64,000 nucleotides of DNA from Nocardioides sp. JS614 (GTDB taxonomy: Bacteria > Actinomycetota > Actinomycetes > Propionibacteriales > Nocardioidaceae): assembly GCF_000015265.1 (NCBI RefSeq), contig NC_008699.1:4921872-4985871 (forward strand), in the 5' to 3' direction. A model generated the notes under the pieces. It searched no databases, was not told the origin of the DNA, and was given only the letters and a program-made list of their open reading frames with translations. Positions 1 to 7,297 of the stretch are shown in pieces. Within the stretch, counting starts at the first letter, position 1. Each line of letters begins with the position of its first letter. A program made the position numbers and the translations under genes.

Positions 1-253
1 TCGCGGTGGTGACCGACACCCACGGGGTGGGCGCCAGCGCCTCACCCACAGCGGCGACCGCGAGAGCGACGGTGCAGACGACGAACGCGGCCGCCATCGC
101 CTCCGACTCCTCCAGGTGCGGGCCGACCAGGGCCCCGTGCACGCCGGCGGAGACGGCGCACACCAGCGCCGTCAGGTCGGCGAGCGGCGCGCCGGCCCGG
201 CGCGGGCCGAGCACCGCGGAGCGGTTCGCCCGGATCGTGGTGGTGAGTGCCAT
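1..253 (-). CDS. Hydrophobic membrane protein, N-terminal part only (runs off the left edge)
   Basis: An open frame on the minus strand begins at the ATG at 251-253 and stays open for 84 codons to the window edge, so the C-terminus is missing. The protein starts MALTTTIRANRSAVLGP, followed by two strongly hydrophobic stretches (around residues 25-43 and 52-70) joined by a short loop with His and acidic residues (VHGALVGPHLEES). This is the look of a small multi-pass membrane protein. I do not recognise a family. It is divergent from the 361-597 gene, and the shared 107-bp spacer must hold both promoters. Confidence rests on continuous codon structure and the transmembrane pattern, not on a family match. 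Confidence 0.55.
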   Translation of the reverse strand, partial: MALTTTIRANRSAVLGPRRAGAPLADLTALVCAVSAGVHGALVGPHLEESEAMAAAFVVCTVALAVAAVGEALAPTPWVSVTTA

Positions 254-360
254 GACCGTGTTGGTGTCGGCGTCGGACGACGTCTTACCCCGCACCTCGG
301 CTGGTCCGACACCCGGTCCGGTGGAGGTAAGAACGCCCACCGGACCGATACCAACATCAC

Positions 361-597
361 ATGACCATCCACCAGTCGCATGAGGCGGCCCGGTGCAGCA
401 GCGGGCCGCCGACCGATGTCCGGAGCTGGCGACGCTGCCGGCTCCTCGAGGCCGGCTTCTCCGTGGCGCTCGCCGACACCGTGGCGGCCGACTCCCGCTT
501 CGACCTGCACGCGATCCTCGAGCTGGTCGACCGGGGCTGCCCACCTGACCTGGCGGTCCGGATCCTGGCGCCGCTCCCCCGGGGCGTGGCACCGTGA
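361..597 (+). CDS. Small conserved-type protein in front of a sigma factor
   Basis: A 78-residue protein of unknown function. The C-terminal two thirds (about residues 25-72) look like a compact helical domain, with phrases such as FSVALADTVAADSRFDLHAI and VDRGCPPDLAVRILAPL. Its TGA stop overlaps the GTG start of the sigma-factor gene (GTGA at 594-597), so the two are probably translationally coupled and work together. No good ribosome binding site precedes the ATG. An AT-rich box (TACCAA, 349-354) lies 6 nt upstream of it, so the mRNA may be leaderless. An accessory role to the sigma factor is inference from position only. Confidence 0.6.
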   Translation: MTIHQSHEAARCSSGPPTDVRSWRRCRLLEAGFSVALADTVAADSRFDLHAILELVDRGCPPDLAVRILAPLPRGVAP

Positions 598-1247
598 CCA
601 CCGTGAACCCCACCACCCCCGAGGTGGTCCCCCCGCCCGCGGACGATGCCTGGCTCACGGACCTCAACGACGACGGCCCGGCCGGTCAGCTCGCGCTGCA
701 GCACCTCCGCGGGCTGTTGGTGCGGGCCGCGCGGCACCAGGTCTGGCGGTTGCGCGACCTGCTGCCGGGTGCCGGCTCCGGCGAGCTCGAGGACCTGGCC
801 CAGCAGGCGGCCGACGACGCCCTGGTCGCCGTCCTGCGCCAGCTGGGCACCTTCGCGGGTCGCAGTCGGTTCACCACGTGGGCCTACAAGTTCGGGGTGC
901 TCCACGCCGGCGTCGCCGTACGCCGCCAGGCCTGGCGCCACCGCGAGGTCCCGCTGCCGGACACGTTCACGCTGGTGGACACCTCGCCGTCGCCTGCCGC
1001 GGTCACCGAGGCCAGCCACCTCGCGCACGCTGTCGCGGCCGCGATCTCCTCGGAGTTGACCCCCCACCAACGCCGCGTGCTGCTGGCGCTGGTCGTGGAG
1101 GAGGTCCCGATCGACGTGCTCGCCGACCGCCTCGGCAGCACCCGCAACGCCCTCTACAAGACCCTCCACGATGCGCGCCGCCGCCTGCGCACCGCCCTCA
1201 TCGCCAGCGGCGACCTCGACCATCGCCCCGACCGGAGCAACCCATGA
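594..1247 (+). CDS. ECF-type RNA polymerase sigma factor
   Basis: A 217-residue sigma-70 family protein of the extracytoplasmic-function type. Region 2 lies around residues 60-115 (LEDLAQQAADDALVAVLRQL then FTTWAYKFGVLHAGVAVRRQ), the core-binding and -10-recognition part. Region 4 lies around 150-200 (LTPHQRRVLLALVVEEVPID then LGSTRNALYKTLHDARRRLR), a helix-turn-helix for the -35 element. The gene starts with GTG inside the stop codon of the preceding small ORF, and its own stop overlaps the ATG of the next gene. All three therefore form one coupled unit whose third member is a candidate anti-sigma factor. The regulon is unknown; the patatin gene 11 bp downstream of the trio is the nearest candidate target. 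Confidence 0.88.
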   Translation: MTTVNPTTPEVVPPPADDAWLTDLNDDGPAGQLALQHLRGLLVRAARHQVWRLRDLLPGAGSGELEDLAQQAADDALVAVLRQLGTFAGRSRFTTWAYKFGVLHAGVAVRRQAWRHREVPLPDTFTLVDTSPSPAAVTEASHLAHAVAAAISSELTPHQRRVLLALVVEEVPIDVLADRLGSTRNALYKTLHDARRRLRTALIASGDLDHRPDRSNP

Positions 1248-1477
1248 CCCGCCCGAACCACGGTCTCGGACCCGAGACGATCGCCCGCCTGCTGGCGGAC
1301 ACCAGCCCCTACCTGTCCTGCGACGACTGCTTCGCGCAGCTCGACGAGTACGTCGAGCGCCGGTTCGCGGACCCGCAGCACCACGACCCAGCCCTCGAGG
1401 CGCACCTGCGCGGTTGCGGCGCCTGCGCCGAGGAGGCTGAGGCGCTGCTCGACCTGCTCGCCGCCGACGCGGGCTGA
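1244..1477 (+). CDS. Small zinc-finger anti-sigma-like protein
   Basis: A 77-residue protein starting at the ATG that overlaps the sigma-factor stop (ATGA, 1244-1247). Near residues 23-29 it has SPYLSCDDCFAQLDEYVERR and later HLRGCGACAEEAEALLDLL. This is the spaced Cys..Cys / His-x3-Cys-x2-Cys pattern of small zinc-binding anti-sigma (ZAS-like) proteins. There is no transmembrane segment, so it would act in the cytoplasm, possibly redox-sensitive through its cysteines. The anti-sigma role is inferred from the motif and from translational coupling to the sigma factor. Frame choice is secure because the Cys/His pattern and the overlap agree. Confidence 0.75.
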   Translation: MTRPNHGLGPETIARLLADTSPYLSCDDCFAQLDEYVERRFADPQHHDPALEAHLRGCGACAEEAEALLDLLAADAG

Positions 1478-1488
1478 GGGGAGTCCCG

Positions 1489-2421
1489 ATGACCACCGCG
1501 TTCGTCCTCTCCGGCGGCGGCAGCCTGGGCGCCGTCCAGGTCGGGATGCTGCAGGCCCTGAACGCTCGCGGGATCGAGCCGGACCTCCTGGTCGGCACGT
1601 CCGCCGGCGCGATGAACGCCGCCTGGCTGGCGGTGCACGGGACCTCCGCGGACTCGTTGGCCGAGCTGGAAGGGGTCTGGACCCGACTGCGGCGCGGCGA
1701 CGTGTTCCCGCTCGCGGTCCGCACCGCGGTGCGCGGCCTCCTCGGGCGCGCCCCGGCGGTGACCTCCCCCGACCGGTTGCGCACCCTGGTCGCCGGCCAC
1801 GCCGGCGCGGTCCGCCTCGAGGACGCGCTGGTGCCCACCCACCTGGTCACCGCCGACCTGATCACCGGGCAGAACGTCACCCTCTCCGCGGGCCCGCTGG
1901 TCGACGCGGTGCTCGCCAGCTCCTCGATCCCGGGTGTCTTCCCGCCGGTCACCTGGTCCGACCCCGACCTCGGCGACCGGTACCTCGTCGACGGAGGCGT
2001 GGCCCACCGGACCGGGCTCGCCGAGGCAGTCGACCTGGGCGCCACGCTGGTCTACGTGCTCCCGGCCGGGAGCGCGTGCGCGCTGCCCGCGCCCCCCTCG
2101 TCCGCCCTCGGCACGGCCCTGCACGCGCTGACCCTGCTGATCGAGCAGCGGCAGGCCCGCGACGTCGCCGCCCTGACCGGGGCGGTGACCCTCAAGGTGC
2201 TGCCACCGCTGTGCCCACTGCGCATCTCGGCCGCCGACTTCACCCATGGCGCCGAGCTCGTCCGGCGGGCCCGTCACGCCTCACTGCGCTGGATCGACAG
2301 CGGGGACATCGACCTGCCGGCACCCGAGCGGTTCCTCGCCGCCCACCGGCATGCGGGCCTCGCCGACCAGCCCTGCCCGCACCCGGCCGAGCAGCCGGCG
2401 GGCGGCCCGCGCGCCGCCTGA
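1489..2421 (+). CDS. Patatin-like phospholipase (RssA family)
   Basis: A 310-residue patatin-domain protein, predicted to hydrolyse acyl esters of lipids with a Ser-Asp dyad. Visible motifs are the oxyanion loop near the N-terminus (FVLSGGGSLGAVQVGML), the nucleophile elbow GTSAG (about residues 37-41) and the catalytic DGG motif (YLVDGGVAHR, around residue 167). No signal peptide is seen, so it acts in the cytoplasm or at the inner membrane face. A GGGGAG-type ribosome binding site precedes the ATG. It follows the sigma/zinc-finger trio by 11 bp and may be transcribed with it. The length is typical for bacterial RssA-like proteins. Confidence 0.88.
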   Translation: MTTAFVLSGGGSLGAVQVGMLQALNARGIEPDLLVGTSAGAMNAAWLAVHGTSADSLAELEGVWTRLRRGDVFPLAVRTAVRGLLGRAPAVTSPDRLRTLVAGHAGAVRLEDALVPTHLVTADLITGQNVTLSAGPLVDAVLASSSIPGVFPPVTWSDPDLGDRYLVDGGVAHRTGLAEAVDLGATLVYVLPAGSACALPAPPSSALGTALHALTLLIEQRQARDVAALTGAVTLKVLPPLCPLRISAADFTHGAELVRRARHASLRWIDSGDIDLPAPERFLAAHRHAGLADQPCPHPAEQPAGGPRAA

Positions 2422-2453
2422 CCCGCGGCGCCGGGTGGTGCCGACCTCCGGCG

Positions 2454-2465
2454 TAGCCTCGAGGT
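2454..2465 (+). promoter_or_regulatory. -10 box of a leaderless promoter (TAGCCT)
   Basis: TAGCCT at 2454-2459 lies 6 nt before the GTG at 2466. Transcription would start at or within a base or two of the start codon. It is one of ten such TANNNT-to-start arrangements in this window. Confidence 0.6.
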
Positions 2466-2816
2466 GTGGCACGAGGGTCGGTGCGGATCAAGCGGGTCTA
2501 CGAGGACCCGGCGAAGGCCGACGGTCACCGGATCCTCGTCGACCGGATCTGGCCGCGCGGCCTGACCAAGGCGGACGCGGCGGTCGACGAGTGGCTCAAG
2601 GACGTCGGGCCGTCGACCGAGCTGCGGCGCTGGTTCGGGCACGACCCCGCGCGCTTCGGCGAGTTCGCCCGACGCTACCGTGCCGAGCTCGACGGGTCGG
2701 ACGCGTTCGCCCGGCTGCGTGCCGTCCGCGACGAGCACCGGGTCGTCACGTTGGTCTACAGCGCCCGGGACACCGAGCACAACCAGGCGGTCGTGCTGCG
2801 CGACCTGCTGGGCTGA
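2466..2816 (+). CDS. DUF488 family protein (YeaO-like)
   Basis: A 116-residue DUF488 protein. The family hallmark near residues 20-33 is clear (ILVDRIWPRGLTKADAAVDEW), followed by WFGHDPARFGEFARRYRAEL and a C-terminal VTLVYSARDTEHNQAVVL. The family is widespread and small; its biochemical function is not established. The start is the GTG placed 6 nt after a TAGCCT box, with no Shine-Dalgarno sequence, so translation probably begins from a leaderless message. It stands alone between the patatin and LRAT-like genes. Confidence 0.88.
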   Translation: MARGSVRIKRVYEDPAKADGHRILVDRIWPRGLTKADAAVDEWLKDVGPSTELRRWFGHDPARFGEFARRYRAELDGSDAFARLRAVRDEHRVVTLVYSARDTEHNQAVVLRDLLG

Positions 2817-2868
2817 CGACCCTGGGTAGGCTGTCCAGTGGGCCGGCCGGGCCGGTGGCTGAGACGAG

Positions 2869-3327
2869 GTGACGGTGGTGGCGCGCGGGGATCACGTCTA
2901 CGTGTGCCGAGGGCGCCGCTACACCCACCACGGGATCGACTGCGGCGACGGGTCGGTGATCCACTACGCCGGCCCGCGGGGCAGCGTCCGCCGGGTCACC
3001 CGGAGTCCGATCGACTCGTTCGCGGCCGGATCGCCGGTGCTGGTCCGGGCCTACGAGCAGCGGCTGAGCCCCGAGGAGACGGTCCGGCAGGCCGAGTCGC
3101 GGCTGGGATCGATGGGATACCACCTGGTCCGGAACAACTGCGAGCACTTCGCCGCCTGGTGCTGCACGGGCCGGGCAGTCAGCAGCCAGGTGCGCCGGTG
3201 GCTGCTCGCGTCCCAGGGCACGCTCGCCTCGCTGCTGGCGGCACAGTCCTTCGGCGCGCACCTCGCGGTCGTCGGCACCCTCGGCGCCGGGCTGTACGCC
3301 ATGTCCGGGCCGCTGCGCCGGCGGTGA
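2869..3327 (+). CDS. LRAT-domain (NlpC/P60-superfamily) protein
   Basis: About 150 residues with the permuted papain-like LRAT domain. The catalytic His lies in YTHHGIDCGDGSVIHYAG and the catalytic Cys in the strictly conserved NNCEHFAAWC. The C-terminal 45 residues contain a hydrophobic stretch (LASLLAAQSFGAHLAVVGTLG), which suggests membrane association as in other LRAT-type acyltransferases. Likely reactions are acyl transfer or lipid hydrolysis; the substrate is unknown. Three in-frame GTG codons (2869, 2875, 2878) are possible starts. GAGG at 2866-2869 is best spaced for 2878, so the true protein may be three residues shorter. A TAGGCT box at 2827-2832 is a plausible promoter. Confidence 0.82.
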   Translation: MTVVARGDHVYVCRGRRYTHHGIDCGDGSVIHYAGPRGSVRRVTRSPIDSFAAGSPVLVRAYEQRLSPEETVRQAESRLGSMGYHLVRNNCEHFAAWCCTGRAVSSQVRRWLLASQGTLASLLAAQSFGAHLAVVGTLGAGLYAMSGPLRRR

Positions 3328-3359
3328 CGCACCGAGCCGAGGCGGACCGGGGCCGTGGG

Positions 3360-3372
3360 TAGCCTCGGGGGC
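3360..3372 (+). promoter_or_regulatory. -10 box of a leaderless promoter (TAGCCT)
   Basis: TAGCCT at 3360-3365 sits 7 nt before the GTG at 3373 and overlaps the alternative upstream GTG at 3355. It therefore argues for the downstream start of the GtrA-like gene. Confidence 0.6.
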
Positions 3373-3852
3373 GTGCTCACCTCCCACCACCCGCGCGTCA
3401 GGGGCCTGCTGACCGAGGTCGTGCGCTTCCTCGCGGTGGGTGGGGTCGCGACCGTTGTCTCGGTCCTCGGCTTCAACGCCCTCGTGCACGGCATCGGCTG
3501 GACCGACAGCGCGCCGATGCGCCACCAGCCGATCGCGGCGTACGTCCTGGCCAACGCCGTCGCCGGCGCGGTGGCGTACGCCGGCATGCGGCTGTGGGCG
3601 TTCCGCCATCGCGAGGTCGAGGACCCGGTCCAGGGCGTCCTGCGGTTCTTCGGCCTCGGCGCGGTGACGATGGCGATCCCGGTGCTGTGCCTGGCGACCA
3701 GCAGGTACCTGCTGGGCCTCTCCGACGTGTGGGCGGACAACCTCTCGGCGAACGTGATCGGTCTCGGCCTGAGCACCGCCGCCCGCTTCTGGGTGTTCCG
3801 GCGCTGGGTCTTCCTCGAGGCCGGCGCCGCGGCCGAACCCGGCGGCGCCTGA
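3373..3852 (+). CDS. GtrA-like integral membrane protein
   Basis: A protein of about 159 residues with four hydrophobic segments and the GtrA pattern: FLAVGGVATVVSVLGFN at the first helix, then ANAVAGAVAYAGMRLWAFRH and a terminal STAARFWVFRRWVF. GtrA-like proteins are thought to move or flip polyprenyl-linked sugars in cell-envelope glycosylation. I chose the GTG at 3373, not 3355, because TAGCCT lies exactly 7 nt in front of it and includes sequence that the longer version would have to translate. Six extra N-terminal residues would not change the call. No glycosyltransferase partner is adjacent. Confidence 0.85.
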   Translation: MLTSHHPRVRGLLTEVVRFLAVGGVATVVSVLGFNALVHGIGWTDSAPMRHQPIAAYVLANAVAGAVAYAGMRLWAFRHREVEDPVQGVLRFFGLGAVTMAIPVLCLATSRYLLGLSDVWADNLSANVIGLGLSTAARFWVFRRWVFLEAGAAAEPGGA

Positions 3853-4162
3853 CCCGCCCGGGGGATCAGCCGCCCCCACCCGGTCCGGATTAGCGGCTCC
3901 CGGGATCGGGTACGGCGAAGCTCGTGCGAACCGATACCAGCCGGCGGCGAGCCAGGTGGGTGCTGCCGGCGGCGGCACATGCCCCCCTCGGCCGTGCTGT
4001 TCCGAGGCGACCCGGGCCGGGTGGAGGTCGTGACGAAGAAGCTGCGGCAGCGGTCGGGTGCGAATCTCGGGTACAGATGTAACGAAACAACGCAGGGCGG
4101 GTGCCCTCCGGCGTCACCCGTGTTTCAAGTGTGCGCGGGCACCTTGGCGGCTGACTTCCTCA
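3853..4162. other. Gene-free stretch containing the left boundary of the island
   Basis: No convincing gene is seen. Host-like high G+C sequence continues to about 4050. The 25-bp sequence at 4055-4079 is repeated in inverted orientation next to the dnaB stop codon, and from there the base composition drops. A G+C-rich imperfect hairpin lies near 4095-4127. Confidence 0.5.
4055..4079 (+). repeat. Left copy of a 25-bp inverted repeat bounding the island
   Basis: The sequence reads CGGG, then TGCGAATCTC, then GGGTACAGATG. Its reverse complement is found at 12983-13007 with 23 of 25 positions equal; the inner 21 bases match at 20. Between the copies lies the lower-G+C accessory segment. The copies face inward, as transposon ends do, and not in direct orientation as integrase att sites would. 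Confidence 0.7.
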
Positions 4163-5182
4163 CTACGGAGTCGCCATCTTCAGCCGCTTCTCGATCGCAC
4201 CGCGTACGGTCGTAGGCGCGTCGGCCTCGAAGCCGTCCTTCTTCATGGCCAAGCGATGAAGCATCGCTCCCTCCTCTGCGAAGTTCTCCGCGGTACCATC
4301 TGAATTTCGCCCAACCTCGAACACGTCGATGAGTCCGAAGCGCTCCAGCCACCGGTGCGCTTCGAAGGCATCGGGGCCGATGCCGTAATGCTGAAGGCGA
4401 ACTCGCGCGGGTATGGCTACATGCGCCGGGTCGATGCTGCCAACTCCAGATGCCGTCATCAGCAGGACCGCAATCTCAGAGTCCTCCAGGACGTGGACCC
4501 AACCGCGAGTCACGAACTCCACGGGCAGGGAGAAGACCGACTCAGAGCGCTTGGGAACGGTGTACGGAAGCGGTTCCTCAGGAGGCTTGCGTGACGTGGT
4601 CTCGTCGAGCAGTTCGAACTCTTCGTACTTGCCCTTGGCCCGCGTCTTGCGCGGAAGCCTGACGAGGCCGGACGCTTCGAGGAGGTCAAGGGAGGAGGTG
4701 ACCTGTCGCAACCTCTTGTCCTGTGCGCTCATGACAACTCGCCCGGACCCGGCCCATTGCGCGCTGGATGCCAGCAGGTCTGTCCAGCCGACCTTGTTGT
4801 CGTAATCGGGTCGAAGGGGTCGACGGTTGGATGGCGTGGCACCGGCCCGGGTTCGGATCTGCCCCTCGGCCAACGCCAAGATGTGAAAGCGAAGGGCAGC
4901 GCCACGAGGCGTGAGCAGTCGCGTGGCCGGTGGGCGTTCATCTCTTGGTGGTGCCGCGCGATCCGATGCTGTCGACGCGGCCGTGCTGCGGTAGGCGTAC
5001 CCGGTCCGGAACTGGATGCGATCCACACGCTTCCGCGCAGCGTCGACCATGTCGACGTATTTGGACACCGAGGTTGCGACGGAGTCCTGGGCTTGTTCGA
5101 GACGCGTGCGTCGTCGCTCCAGCGAATCGCGCTCGCGCTGATTCGGCGGGCCCGACACGTCGAACCCGAGAAACTTGGGCAT
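4163..5182 (-). CDS. Unknown island protein: N-terminal coiled coil, central winged-helix-like region
   Basis: A 339-residue protein I cannot assign. Residues about 14-50 form a charged heptad-like helix (RERDSLERRRTRLEQAQDSV). From about 95 a region resembling a winged helix follows (LDLLEASGLVRLPRKTRAKG), and a second HTH-like part sits near the C-terminus (AFEAHRWLERFGLIDVFEVG). This layout resembles replication- or partition-type DNA-binding proteins of mobile elements, but that is only a resemblance. The start is the ATG at 5180-5182, preceded by GAGGTGG at good spacing; the longer open frame upstream has no such site. Base composition is less G+C-rich than the surrounding chromosome. 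Confidence 0.65.
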   Translation of the reverse strand: MPKFLGFDVSGPPNQRERDSLERRRTRLEQAQDSVATSVSKYVDMVDAARKRVDRIQFRTGYAYRSTAASTASDRAAPPRDERPPATRLLTPRGAALRFHILALAEGQIRTRAGATPSNRRPLRPDYDNKVGWTDLLASSAQWAGSGRVVMSAQDKRLRQVTSSLDLLEASGLVRLPRKTRAKGKYEEFELLDETTSRKPPEEPLPYTVPKRSESVFSLPVEFVTRGWVHVLEDSEIAVLLMTASGVGSIDPAHVAIPARVRLQHYGIGPDAFEAHRWLERFGLIDVFEVGRNSDGTAENFAEEGAMLHRLAMKKDGFEADAPTTVRGAIEKRLKMATP

Positions 5183-5357
5183 GAGTTCCACCTCATTGAA
5201 CCGAACGTATTGACCCGTCTGACGGCCACGATCGTGTCTTCGACAGTCTTGCAAGGCTGACGGGTTAAGGCGTTGGTCCAAGCGTACTACTGCGCCGCAA
5301 TGCGGTGTGCTCACATTGGTTCCACAGCCAAAAGGTCTCATGAGGAAGGAGGTCGAG

Positions 5358-5630
5358 ATGACCGCACCGCGGCCCGCCGCGTCACCCGCCGCGTCACCCG
5401 CTCCGAGCGTCCGCTCGACCTCCGCGGGCCTGGTTGACTTGCGTGCCTTCGTGATCCTTATGTTCAGCCTGTTCGCCGGCTTCCTGGCTGCACTCCCAGC
5501 GGGCCTGGCGGCGAGCGAGCACTCTTCAAAGAGTCCGTTGACCGTGGGTCTCCTCGCTGGTGGCGCGGCATTCATAGCGGTAGGTCTGAGCACTGCGGCC
5601 ACGCTCAACAGCCTGATCGACACGCCCTAG
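5358..5630 (+). CDS. Small two-helix membrane protein of the island
   Basis: A 90-residue protein with an Ala/Pro/Ser-rich N-terminus and two predicted membrane segments (about 31-50, VILMFSLFAGFLAALPAGLA, and 61-80, TVGLLAGGAAFIAVGLSTAA). An excellent AAGGAGG site precedes the ATG at 5358. The TAG stop lies inside the CTAG tetranucleotide that is duplicated by the adjacent insertion sequence, so the IS landed exactly at its stop codon and left the reading frame intact. Function unknown. It is divergent from the 4163-5182 gene and may belong with it. Confidence 0.7.
   Translation: MTAPRPAASPAASPAPSVRSTSAGLVDLRAFVILMFSLFAGFLAALPAGLAASEHSSKSPLTVGLLAGGAAFIAVGLSTAATLNSLIDTP
5627..5630. repeat. 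Left CTAG target duplication of the IS1182-type element
   Basis: CTAG directly precedes the left terminal inverted repeat, and the same tetranucleotide follows the right one at 8985-8988. Confidence 0.7.
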
Positions 5631-5691
5631 GAGACTGCTGAACAATGGTGCGCCTCCCCGCGGTGGGTCGTGCCCCTGAAATCCTGTGTTC

Positions 5692-7092
5692 ATGCAGGGT
5701 GAGTCGGGTCGGCAGCGGGAGTTGGTGGATGTGGAGTCGGTGGCCGGGCACCTGCTCGAGCCGGGCAGCGTGTTCGCGTTGCTGGCCGCGCACCGTGGCC
5801 GGTTGTTCCCGGGCGAGTTGTTCGCCGATTTGTTTCCCTCGGGTCGGGGCCGGCCCTCGATCCCGGGCGAGGTGATCGCCTCGGTGATCGTGCTGCAGTC
5901 GCTGTACGGACACTCCGATCGCGAAGCGGTCGACGCGCTCACTTTCGACCTGCGCTGGAAGGCAGCGTGCGGGTACGCGATCGACGCGAAGGGCTTCGAC
6001 CCCTCCACGCTGACCTACTGGCGGCGCCGCCTGGCGGCCAGCGACCGGCCGCAGCGGATCTTCGAGGTCGTCCGCGACGTCATCGCCGAAACCGGCGCTG
6101 TCAACGGCAAGACGCGTCGCGCGCTGGACTCCACGATCCTCGACGACGCGGTCGCCCGCCAAGACACCATCACCCAGCTGATCGCCCAGATCCGTCGGGT
6201 CGGCCGCGAGGTGGGTGGCGCCAAGGACCTGATCACCACAGAGTGCACCCGGCTGGCCGCGTTGACCGGACATGGATACGACCAGCCGGGCAAGCCACGC
6301 ATCGCGTGGGATGACCAGGCCGCCCGCGAGGAGCTTGTGTCCGCGTTGGTCGGTGACGCGCTCGCGCTGCTCGCGGCCCTCGACATCGACGCGATCACCA
6401 AGGTCGGCGGCAAGCCCGCCGAAGCGATCGCGCTGCTGGCCTTGGTCGCCGGCCAAGACGTCGAGCCGGCCGAGGACTCCGACGGCACCGACGGACACTG
6501 GCGCATCGCCCCCAAGACCGCTCCGGATCGGGTGATCTCGACCGTCGATCCCGACAACCGTCACGCCCACAAGACCCGCGAACGCCGCCAGGACGGGTTC
6601 AAGGCCCACCTCGTGGTCGAACCCGACACCGGCCTGACCACCGAGTGCGAGCTGACCAAGACCAACGGACCTGAGAACTCCGACGCCGCGGTCGGTGCCG
6701 GACTCGTGACCACCGACCCCACCATCGACGCCGAGGACGACATCGAGGTCCTCGGCGACTCTGCCTACGCCAGCGGCGACATGCTGGACACTCTGGCCGG
6801 CAAGCAGTGGACGCCGCTGCTCAAGCCCTGGCCGATCAAGCCGGCCGTCGAGGGCGGCTTCACCATCGACGACTTCATCCCCGACGCTGCTGCGGGCACG
6901 CTGACCTGCCCGGCCGGGATCACCCGCAACGTGACCTCAAAGCGGACGGTCACCTTCGGCGCCGCCTGCCGCGGCTGCCCCTTCGCCGAGCGATGCACCA
7001 CCTCAGCACGCGGCCGCAAGGTGACCCTTCACGAGCACGACCAGCTCACTGGACTACCTTCCTCGCGTCGGCAGGCACGGATGGCCTGCTGA
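5692..7092 (+). pseudogene. IS1182-family transposase, N-terminal portion (disrupted)
   Basis: This is the 5' part of an IS1182-type DDE transposase. The N-terminal DUF772-like region is at about residues 35-120 (SIPGEVIASVIVLQSLYGHS then DLRWKAACGYAIDAKGFDPS). Catalytic-core landmarks include STILDDAV, the region around DGFKAHLVVEPDTGL, and GDSAYASGDML. A Cys cluster (FGAACRGCPFAERC) lies near residue 425. The genuine sequence ends at HDQL (about 7046); the last 15 residues before the stop at 7092 are read from the inserted IS110. The C-terminal remainder resumes at about 8566. Start: ATG 5692; a GTG at 5686 is also in frame. Confidence 0.85.
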
Positions 7093-7250
7093 TGCACCCC
7101 TGGTCCCCACCGGACCACCGCCACGGCGGCTCGACCTTCGATGAGGTCCTGCATGAGTTCTGCGGGGTCCGGTGGCCCAGGACCCCCAGACCGGCTACAG
7201 GGCTGTGCGCCAGCGAGCGCCGATCAGTGAGCGACCGGCTGCGGGGTCCC
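7068..7250 (+). ncRNA. Candidate IS110 bridge RNA with readable target and donor guides
   Basis: The non-coding left end folds as expected for a bridge RNA: a 5' stem-loop (7071-7076 with 7084-7089), a target-binding loop closed by 7107-7121 with 7162-7175, and a donor-binding loop closed by 7180-7186 with 7243-7249 and 7191-7194 with 7235-7238. The guides are left target CTCGACC (7130-7136; the real site has CACGACC), right target GCATGAG (7151-7157, complement of CTCATGC), left donor ACAGGGC (7197-7203, identical to 8555-8561) and right donor CAGTGAG (7225-7231, complement of CTCACTG at 7045-7051). Loop order and CT core agree with what is known for IS621. Exact RNA ends are not determined. 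Confidence 0.82.
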
Positions 7251-7297
7251 GGGACCACCGGGTGGCTCCCCACTGCTGCAACAGCGAGGACCCGAGT

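Noticed and set aside
357..2045. A long 562-residue open frame on the minus strand opposite the sigma factor and patatin genes
   Set aside because: Arg/Gly/Ala-rich antisense shadow typical of high-GC DNA; the plus-strand genes have family motifs and coupled starts.
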